DNA of 64,000 bases from Bathymodiolus brooksi (Eukaryota > Mollusca > Bivalvia > Mytilida > Modiolidae). Positions 39,901-51,900 of this stretch are shown here, piece by piece. The stretch is taken from NCBI GenBank assembly GCA_963680875.1, contig OY804589.1:19798413-19862412 (forward strand), read 5' to 3'. Numbering within the stretch: the first letter of the stretch is position 1; each line of letters opens with the position of its first letter. The notes below the pieces were generated by a model. That model ran no database searches. It saw only the letters and a program-made list of their open reading frames with translations, and was not told the origin of the DNA. Made by a program: the position numbers and the translations under genes.

Positions 39901-42900
39901 TATTACTTAGTGGTCATGTTAGTATATAGAACACTCATGATCAATACTGTCAATTAGTGGTCATGTAAGTATCAAGGACAGTCATGGTAAATAATGTGCT
40001 TCAGTGATGGTTATGCTAGTATCAAGGAGAGTCATCGGCAATAAGGTATTTTATATGTCATACTTGTATTAAGGAAATTCATGGTCAATAAGGTCCTTTA
40101 TATGTCCTATTTGTATTACGGAAAGTCATTGTCAATAAGGTCCTTTATATGTCATATTTATATTAAGGACAGTCATGGTCAATTAGGTCTTTTATATGTC
40201 ATTTTTGCATTAAGGACAGTCATGGTCACTACGATTACTTAGTGGTCATGTTAGTATTTAGAACACTCATGATCAATACTGTCATTTAGTGGTCATGTTA
40301 GTATCAAGGATAGTCATGGTAAATAATATGCTTCAGTGATGGTCATGTTAGTATCAAGGACAGTCATCGGCAATAAGATTATTTAGTGATCATATTAGTA
40401 TTAGAACATTCATGATCAATAGGGTCCTTTAGGGGTCATATTGGTATTAAAGACAATCATGACCAATTAGGTCATTTAGAGGTCATGTTAGTATCAAGAC
40501 CAGTCATGGTGAATAAAGTCATTCGTCTTAAGGACAGTCATGGTCAATAAGGTCTGTTGTATGTCCTATTTGTATTAAGAACAGTCATGGTCAATAAGGT
40601 CTTTTATATGTCGTATATGTATTAAGGAAATTCATTATCAATAAGGTCTTTTATATGTCCTACTTGCATTAAGGACAGTCATGGTCAATAAGGTATTGTA
40701 TATGTCCTACTTGTATTAAGGACAGTCATGGTCAATACTGTTCTTTATATGTCCTATTTGTATTAAGGAAAGTTATGGTCATTAAGGTACTTTATATGTT
40801 CTATTTGTATTAAGGAAAGTCATGGTCAATAAGGTCCATTATATGTCCTATTTGTATTAAGGAAAGTCATGGTCCATAAGGTACTTTATATGTTCTATTT
40901 GTATTAAGGAAAGTCATGGTCAATAAGGTCCATTAGATGTCCTACTTGTATTAAGGACAGCCATGGTCAATAAGATCTTTTATATGTCCTATTTGTATTT
41001 AGGACATTCATGGTCAATAATGTCTTTTATATGTCCTACTTGTATTACGAACAGTCATTGTTAATAAGGTCTTTTATGTGTCCTACTTATATTAAGGACA
41101 GTCATGGTCAATAATGTTTTTCATATGTCATATTTGAATTAAGGAAAGTCATGGTCCATAAGGTCGTTTATATGTCATATTTATATTAAGGACAGTCATG
41201 GTCGTCAATAAGGATTTGTATATGTCCTATTTGTATTAAGGAAAGTCATGGTCACTAATATTACTTAGTGGGCATGTTATTATTTAGAACACTCATGGTC
41301 ATTTAGTGGTTATGTTAGTATCAAGGACAGTCATCGACGATAAGATTATTTAGTGGTCATATTTGTATACAAGATAATCAGGACCAATTAGGTCATTTAG
41401 AGGTCATGTTAGTATCAAGACTAGTCATGGTGAATAAAGTCATTCGTATTAAGGAGTGTCATGGTCAATAAGGTTTTCTATATGTCCTACTTGCATTAAG
41501 GACAGTCATGATCAAAAAGGTATTTTATATTTCCTACTTGCACTAAGGAGAGTCAGGGTCAAACAGGTCCTTTATATGTCATATTTATATTAAAAACAGT
41601 CATGTTCAATAAGGTCTTTTATATGGCCTACTTGTATTAAGGACAGTCATGGTCAATAAGGTCTTTTATATGTCCCACTTGTATTAAGGACAGTCATGGT
41701 CAATAAGGTCTTTTATATAGCCTACTTGTATTAAGGAAAGTCATGATCAATAAGGTCTTTTATATGTCATATTTGTATTGAGGAAAGTCAGGGTCAATAA
41801 GGTACTTTATATGTCCTATTTGTATTAAGGACAGCCATGGTCAATAAGATCTTGTATATGTCATATTTATATTAAGGACAGTCATGGTCAATAAGGTCCT
41901 TTATATCGCATACTTGTATTAAGGACAGTCATGGTCAATCCGGTCTTTTATATGTCCTAATTGTATTAAGGACAGTCATGGTCAAAAAGGTCTTTTATAT
42001 GTCATATTTGTATTGAGGAAAGTCATGGTCAATACGGTCTTTTATATGTCCTACTTGTATTAAGGAAAGTCATTGTCAATACGGTTCTTTATATGTCCTA
42101 TTTGTATTAAGGACAGTCATGGTCAATAAGGTCTTTTATATGGCCTACTTGTATTAAGGACAGTCATGGTCAATAATGTGTTTTATATGTCATATTTTTA
42201 TTAAGGAAAGTCATGGTCAATAAGGTCCTTTATATGTCATATTCATTTTAAGGACAGTCATGGTCAATAAGGTCTTTTATATGTCCTATGTGTATTAAGG
42301 ACAGTCGTGATCAATAAGATTACTTAGTGGTCATGTTAGTATTTTGAACACTCATGATTAATACTGTCATTTAGTGGTCATGTTAGAATCAAGGACAGTC
42401 ATTGTAAATAAGGTACTTTATATCTCCTATTTGCATTAAGGAAAGTCATGGACAATAAGGTCTTTTATATGTCATATTTGTATAAGGGACAGTCATGGTC
42501 AATATGGTCTTTTTTATGTCCTACTTGTATTAAAAACAGTCATGGACAATAAGGTACTTTATATATCATATTTGTATTAAGGAAATTCATGGTCAATACG
42601 GTCCTTTATATGTCCTATTTGTATTAAGGACAGTCATGGTCAATAACGTCTCTTATATGTCCTACTTGTATTAAGGACAGTCATGTTCAGTGAAATCTTT
42701 TATATGTCCTATTTGCATTAAGGACAGTCATGGTCAATAAGGTCCTTTATATGTCCTATTTGTATTAAAGACAGTCATGGTCAATACTGTCATATAGTGG
42801 GCATGTCAGTATCAAGGAAAGTATTGCTTGATAAGGTCCTTTAGTGGTAATTTTACTCTGAAGGATAGTTATGGTAGATTAGGTGGTGAAATCTTGATGA

Positions 42901-45900
42901 AAAGATGATTCTCATAGACCGTAAAAATATCAGCAAATAAATGTGCCTACCTGTAAAGTACGTTATACGTACATTGTACACCTCGTAAAACTGCATTCAG
43001 ATGATAAATTTGACTAAACACCACACCTTTCTGATATTATATACAAAGCGTATATCTACAGTCAGTCATATCATCAAAATTGTGGTCCACTTTACATAAA
43101 CATGATTAAGTGTTTTTTAGTTATAAACAGACTCTAAGAGTTCCCAGCATTTATACTGAAAAGTCGTTAGAAAAATATATGATGCTAAATTCATTAAACA
43201 ATCATTTAAATGTTTCGTCTTTTGAATTGCTATACTCAATGAAAACAAAGCTACAAACTGTATAATTTCGTAACGTAACAAAAAATGGAAAATATTATAT
43301 CAGGACACTGTATTTCATGTGTAGAACATTGTGTAAAATTGTACATTACACTGAGATCGGAAACCAACATACACAATATAAAAGTCTATATCTCATTCTT
43401 TCTGAATTTTTTGCTGAGCTTCATCTTAATGCATATGCATTTATTGGTTTCGTTTGACTGCACTTTTCTAATTTACTTTGCGTACCTCTAAAGACAATAT
43501 TCATTTGTAATTGTTGACTACCAGTTGTACATACATATCTACCACCGTCATGTGGATCAACATTATAGATAGCCAGATATCCAGTATTCACATTCCCGTA
43601 TTTAGCACCTTGTTGAAGCTTAGACCAACGAGAATTAATCCTTTTGTACCATGTGAAAGACGAGCTTTGTATTGGACATGTTAATGTAGTTGTATTTCCT
43701 TCTATTACTATCACTGAAATTAGATTAAAAAGTGATTCACAAACTCTACATAGAAAACATTCTTATCAATGTTATAACCCGGATGTTGCTGTCTCCAGTT
43801 ATTAAAAATCCTATTTTTATTTCTGGTAATAGAATGGACAAATCAAATTATAATATTTGTTTACTTCGATATAGATAATACTGAAAATGATATTATCTTT
43901 CAAATAGTTTTTCAGAAGACATCAACACCTTGTTGAAAAATATTCGGTACAGATGACGTAATATGGTATTGGCAATTATATTATTGTTCGATGATGACCA
44001 TTGTTTCACTATTATATAGCACGATAGCCTTGTGTACTTCTCTATGTTTGAGGCCATCAACTATCTTTATATTAAACATGCATGTACGGCAACTTCTGTG
44101 TCACGACGATTAAATATACTTTCTATGAAGTTGAAGAATATTCGACCGTTCTGTAATACATCCTGTTATAAGTTATATGTAAGGGTTGACACTTTATTCG
44201 TATGGCGAAACACTGATATGATAACATCTTTTTCACTAAGAAGGAAGTGTTGAGCCCATACACCATATAATACATAGCTAGTGGACCCATGCAACTATAT
44301 AATACATAGTTAGTGGACCCATGCAATTATATAATACATAGCTAGTGGACCCATGCAACTATATAATACATAGCTAGTGAACCCATCAAACTATATAATA
44401 CATAACTAGTGGACCCATATAACTATATAATACATAGCTAGTGGACCCATGCAACTATATAATACATTGCTAGTGAACCCATAAAACTATATAATACATA
44501 GCTAGTGAACCCATAAAACTATATAATACATAGATAGTGGACCCATATAACTATATAATACATAGTTAGTGGACCCATGCAACTATATAATACATAGCTA
44601 GTGGACCCATATAACTATATAATACATAGCTAGTGGACCCATGCAACTATATAATACATAGCTAGTGGACCCATGCAACTATATAATACATAGCTAGTGG
44701 ACCCATGCAACTATATAATACATAACTAGTGGACCCATATAACTATATAATACATAGTTAGTTGACCCATGCAACCATATAATGCATAGCTAATGGACCC
44801 ATACAACTATATAATACATAGATAGTGGACCCATATAACTATATAATACATAGTTAGTTGACCCATACAACTATATAATACATAGATAGTGGACCCATAT
44901 AACTATATAATACATAGTTAGTGGACCCATGCAACTATATAATACATTGCTAGTGAACCCATGAAACTATATAATACATAACTAGTGGACCCATATAACT
45001 ATATAATACATAGTTAGTGGACCCATGCAACTATATAATACATAGCTAGTGGACCCATGCAACTATATAATACATAGCTAGTGGACCCATATAACTATAT
45101 AATACATAGTTAGTGGACCCATGCAACTATATAATACATAGCTAGTGGACCCATGCAACTATATAATACATAGCTAGTGGACCCATGCAACTAGATAATA
45201 CATAGCTAGTGGACCCATGCAACTGTATAATACATAGTTAGTGGACCCATGCAACTATATAATACATAGCTAGTGGACCCATATAACTATATAATACATA
45301 GTTAGTGGACCCATGCAACTATATAATACATAGCTAGTGAACCCATAAAACTATATAATACATAGCTAGTTGACCCATACAACAATATAATACATAGCTA
45401 GTGGACCCATACAACTATATAATACTTAGATAGTGGACCCATATAACTATATAATACATAGTTAGTGGACCCATGCAACTATATAATACATAGCTAGTGA
45501 ACCCATAAAACTATATAATGCATAGCTAGTGGACCCATGTAACTATATAATACATAGCTAGTGGACCCATACAACTATATAATACATAACTAATGGACCC
45601 ATACAACTATATAATACATAGCTAGTGAACCCATACAACTATATAATGCATAGCTAGTGGACCCATACAACTATATAATACATAGCTAGCGGACCCATAA
45701 AACTATATAATACATAGCTAGTGGACCCATGCAGCTATATAATACATAGCTAGTGAACCCATAAAACTATATAATACATAGCTAGTGGACCCATAAAACT
45801 ATATAATACATAGCTAGTGTACCCATAATATTATATAATGCATAGCTAGTGGACCCATACAACTATATACATAGCTAGTTTAATCTCCCTATTTGTTATT

Positions 45901-48900
45901 GAAGTGTCTATTCCAGGGACAGCACGTGAGCGGTCATGTATATATTTGTAGGTTCATTTTTGGTCTGTTTTTACGATTATGCGAACCAATTTTGGATTTG
46001 TTCCTACAGTGAGGTAAAATTTGTTTTCCATTATATTCGGAATGTTACAATTTAGCATAACAATATTGCAGTTATCCATTACCGAACTTTATGTTGTGCA
46101 TGTAGAATACTGTTGAACTGCAAATTACCCCGAGATTAACAGAAACAGTGTATACTCTGAGTCACCCTTTCCAAATGCTATGGAATTCATAGTTTCTGTA
46201 AATATCCGTTTGCTAACAATAGTCAACATTTTAATTATATCCGATTACATGACATTTCTAAGAAAAACATATTAAAAACGTTTTGTTAATGATTTCGCTG
46301 AGACGGAGCGATATGATAAATACAGTCTGTATGCAAACATTCATTTAGTCATTTGTTCTGTTATGTTTGCGGTTTACTTCTTAATGCCTATTGTTTTCGC
46401 TGGAATTCTCTTGTCTTATCTACTTTACCTACCTATAACAGTAACTTGCATATAATTTAGTTGTGAACCACCTCTGCAAAGATACTGACCCTCGTCACCT
46501 GGATCAACATTATATATAATCAGAGATGATGTATTCACATTCCCGTATTTAGCTCCTTGCTGAAGTGTAGACCAAACATTATTCACCAACCTTTGCCATT
46601 GGAAAGACGACCCTTGTAAGGGACTTGTCAATGTAGTATTACTTCCTGATATGGCTTCCACTGAAATAAGTTCAAAATTGTTAAGCAGTAAATTATAAGT
46701 ACCATTTACTTACAGAAAAGACAAATAGCATTTCACAAATAAATAAACAAAACAATGAAGGAATGACTAAAGAATGTTTTATCGTGTTTATCTATGCTGT
46801 TATACAGAGGATAAATGGCACAAGTACCAACATTAATATTATATGAAAGTTTAACAAACAGTGTTTTGTCGTTTCTCACCATCTTTGTATATGTGTATGA
46901 AACGAAATAAACAACTAATTCATAAATAATGCTGTAATAATAGTAACAAAAATATATTACACAAACCTTATTTATTTGCTTTGAGATTTTACAAGTATTG
47001 TCCTATGTATGTAACAGTGTCCATACATATTTGTGACAATATCTGCGCTATTTGCTTTCTGAAAAGAAGTTGTTGTAACTGAAAACAAAAATGTTTGATA
47101 AACCTTAATTTCTTTTGGTTCTAGATGTCCTTTTTGAGGAATTCCCGATTTAATGCCGACAGAAAGAAGCAGAAAATGATATATTGCATTTTTTCAGATT
47201 TTTGTGGACTACTTTAAACAGTCATCTTTCGACCTGTCAACTATATGATAATACTATCATTTGTGTATTTGCGTACATAAATGAGATAATTGTTTATTGT
47301 TCTTAGCTCCGCATTTGATAAGTCAGTTTTACTACGAGATAGGTATAAACATTTGAATCTACTTTGCAAACTCCGACACGTTAAAAAAGGGGAAAGTAAG
47401 CTCCATCAGAAGTCGATTCTATATTTCTATGCTTTTCACGTAGTAAAGAGGGGTAAATTGCCACCCCCTTTCTGATATGTCGTCCATACAGATCTGACAT
47501 AAATCAGGAGAGGATCAGGTTCAAATAACTTTATATATAAATTTATAGCTGACTTAAAAGGTGGAAAAATGTAATTATCTTTAGTACACACAAGTAAGCA
47601 TTAAAACCTTAATGTTGTACATCATATCCATAAAATGTGATCACATTTTTTCAGATATGGAATTTTAATATTAATTGTTAAACTCATAGAAGAAATTTTG
47701 CATTCACTACAAAGTCAAGAAATTCTGAATAGACCAGTTTTTGTGCTAAATATTCAGAAAAGTCTGAACATTCTGAACATTGACTGAGAATTCTGAATAT
47801 ATTCTGAACATTCTGAACATTGAATGATCAGAGTCTGAACAAATTCTGAACATTCTGAACATTGCTTGAAAAGTCTGAACAGATTCTGAACATTATGAAC
47901 AGTGTCTGAACAGATTCTGAACATCCTGAGCATTGTCTGAAAAGTCTGAACAGATTCTGAGCATTGTCTGAAAAGTATGAACAGATTCTGAACATTTTGA
48001 ACATTCTGAACTTTGCTTGAAAAGTCTGAACAGATTCTGAACATTATGAACAGTGTCTGAACAGATTCGGAACATCCTCAGCATTGTCTGAAAAGTCTGA
48101 ACAGATTCGGAACATTGTGTGAAAAGTATGAACAGATTCTGAACATTCTGAACATTGTCTGAAAAGTCTGAACATTCTCATCATGTCTGAACAGAGTCTA
48201 GATATTTTAACTAAATATGTCATGTGATATTTCACTTATTAATTAGTTTTTTAGAATCAAATTACAACAAATATATTATTTCTTTTCTCGTTAAATTTGT
48301 CATTTTCTTTATTTCAATTTTTCTTTTTAAATCAATATATTTTACTTCATTTTCATTAGATTTTAACTAAATATAGCATGTGATATGTCACTAATTAATT
48401 TTCTTTTATTAAATTACAACAACTATATTATTTCATTTCTCGTTAAATTTGACTTTTCTTTATTTCAATCCTTCTTCTTAAATCAATATATTTTACTTCA
48501 TTTTCATTATATTTTAGCTAAATATAAAATGTGATATTTGTGACAGAGTCTCAACATTCTTAACATTGTCTGAATAATCGACTGATTCCTGACATTCTTT
48601 AAATTTTGTGAAATCACGGCTTTGTCAACATTCTTGATAATGTTTAAATATTCTAATGTATTTTTTTACAGGACTTATATTTCAACCCAAAGATTTTTTC
48701 TATTTATTCAAAATAGACAATTGAAATACTCATCACATTTCACGATTAATAAGATGGATATTAGAAATTGTGTTTTTTTTTGTTGCCTATTGTATAATAA
48801 AAGTTTGATGCTGTGTTGATATAGCGGTGCATGTCAGGTTTAATTTTATATAGTTTTTACTTCCTTTAAAATGGATAAAATAGATCAAGAGATGGATTAT

Positions 48901-51900
48901 TGAATTTGTTTATATATTTTTTTAAATACTTTCATAGTTATTTTTTTGCGGTACGTCTAAACACCGCTCAGGACTCCTGAGTGCACTCAGGACATACAAT
49001 GTGCACTCAGGATATGAAAAAAGGGCTTATTAGATATTGAAGTAGATCATCTTAATCGAAATTTGATTTCCAATCGTAGGCAATAGGATTGAAATCGATA
49101 GTATCAATATGTTTTTAAGTTGTAACCAATTTTGTGCGACACGTGCCATAGCTGTGTAGTCAGTCATGCGTGAACGCATGTCTATTGTAGCCATTGGTGC
49201 TGACATGGCCATTAAGCGCGCAATAAACAAAATAATTAGATTGACAAAGTGAAAAGGAAGAATAGTAAAATGATATATATACACAATTAATACATTGTTG
49301 TGTACTAGATATGCAACGAAAATGTATTCAAATGTATACGGAAATAAAATGATATTATTTTTTTTTCAATATGGAATTGATTTTTTTACCCATATTTCCA
49401 AGAGATTTTCTTTATCCTGGAATTAAATTTAATGAAGTAATCCCAATATAAAATGTGATTTGTTTTTAATCTACATATGCACATATAACATGAGAATTTG
49501 TTTTTTCTATCAAATATTGCAAATGAAAGAATAATTATTTAAGTTCATTTTCCAACAAGAAATTTTCATTTTAAATTGCAATGAGAATTCTTTTTTATTA
49601 AGGTTCAAATTAGAAAATATTATTGACATTTGTAGGAGAACTTAAGAGTGATCTCGAAGCTATCTCAAGACTATCCTAAATAAGGATGTCGTAACGATGT
49701 CCTAAGTGTCAACGCAATAATTAGAAAAATAGAAATAGTGTGTACAACAATTATTTCCAATTTTAAAATATAGCAAACACTTGATAAAAATACTCATAAT
49801 AAATAAAAGATGTAAATGAAGTGGGTTTTTTTTTAATTTCATCTACTTTTTACGCTGCATCCCATGAGTCTGATTCCTGTTTTCTCTAATTTGCAGTTAC
49901 CTATATATACGTAGTTCTGAAGGTCATATACGATATATAACTAATGTGTAACACTTTTCTATGATGAAGTACAGTCATTACCGTTATTGTTTGTGTCATT
50001 ACTTTCGAGTGAACTGATTTCAAACTTTCAATGAATTACTGATTTAAGATGAACAAAAGATATCTCGTGCGCAGTTTAAATTATAATAGAAAAATCATTG
50101 TTAATTCACTTATTTAGATATAAAAACAACATAAAGGTGCATACCAATCATGTTCTACAACCTAAAGTTCGGTTTTGGTACAGAATATCAAATTATATTA
50201 CAATTTCGGGGCTAGGACCATCTTAAGACACCTCCATAGATGTCCTAAAGTTAAGACAAATTTATTTTACCACATGTCCTGAGTTACGAAATGGTCGAGA
50301 ACACGACTTAGGACTAAGATTTGTCCTAAGATGGTCTTAGGACATGTCTTAGTCCTAAGACACTTTCCAGAACACGGCCCCTAGTGTCTTTTGATGTTCG
50401 TGATGAAGATTTTTAAGCGTGGACACACATAACAGCTACAACAACTAATAATTAGTTAAAATGTTAATGAAAACAATTGTTATTGTTTTTGACAAAATTT
50501 CTAAGAAAACGATAGATATTTTACACAATGAAACCGTTGGAGGAAAATGAGAATTTTTTTGAAAACAAACTCATTCTGGTCTTTTCCGAGCCATTTGTGA
50601 AATTGTTCGCAACAGTTAAGCGCAATGTGTCGTCCTTGGCTATCACCGGAATCCGGTTACAACTATCAAGAATCTCTCGACAGATTGGCAGAGGTATTAT
50701 TTCTTATGATTCTTATGCATGCTTGGTATTGGTTGAGTCGTATTCTAACAGCTGTCTTAAGAGAACGACTAGGAGAATCACAACTACAGCACGGACGATT
50801 ATGGACAACAACAATTGTGAGTCGATTAATAATGTCTTAAAAAGAGACGTTTATTGGACGCCACAACCCATTCTTAAGCTGACAACCAAACTATTGAACG
50901 TCATTCGTATTCAACATGTAGATTTAAATAAGGGTAATAAAAAAATTACCGAACTCCGAACAATCTTGCCAAGAAACCTCACCAGAACAAACGACCTCGA
51001 ACCAATCGTACACAGCCAAGATATTAGAACTTTCTTTTTCCATCTTTCACCTCATTATGTCTTTAGAACTATAACTGAATTAATTGAAATATTGTATATT
51101 GTGCTTTGCTTCTGTCATATTATTTTAAAAACGCATTCAACAAGTAACAAGTACATGTACATTAAACAAATGTGCGGACAAATGATCATCTCTTCTTTAA
51201 TAATTCTATTTAATAAACTATGTACTTTAAAAAAAATATAATTTCCATAGTACGTACTTTTATTTAAAAATAATTCTTATTGTATGTATTTTTTAAAATA
51301 ATTTTAAGTTTCATAGAACTTACGCAAAAAAAAAGAATATCTCCATAAAGACCAAACCATTGTTTTCTGAAAGTATTCATATTTTTAAACTTTGTGATTT
51401 TAATACTAAATACATATGCACAAAACATTTTTCATGCATATAACTATTTATTATGTATACCTGTTTTTGCTATGAATAATTTGTTTGGCAAAGAAACGAT
51501 AAAAAACTGTTTATTGGATGTTCATGCATGATCGATCAGTCATCCGGTTGTGTAATGGGCGGCATGTCAAAGAGATATAAGAAAATCCTTCATAACTCCT
51601 AAATCGTTCAAGCTATCTGCACAAAACTTTGACAGTTCAATAACTATAATGTACTGAAGTAATTTACATGTCCTGTGTCAAACTAAAATAACAGCATCAT
51701 ATCCTGAGTGCACTCAGGAGTCCTGAGCTGTGTTTAGACGCACCCATTTGTTTTGCACATAGTATACAAGTATAGGGTGCCCCAATGCTACATTTGATTG
51801 ATGGCTTGAAAACTTTGCATATTGATTCATCCATGCAGAGATATGACACCTCTCTAATACATTGGCAATTGATACCATACTGTTGTATAATATACAGGTT

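Noticed and set aside
47754..48235. Phe/Cys/Ser-rich ORFs ([14 protein letters not shown] repeats)
   Set aside because: Translation of the CTGAACATT-type short tandem repeat.
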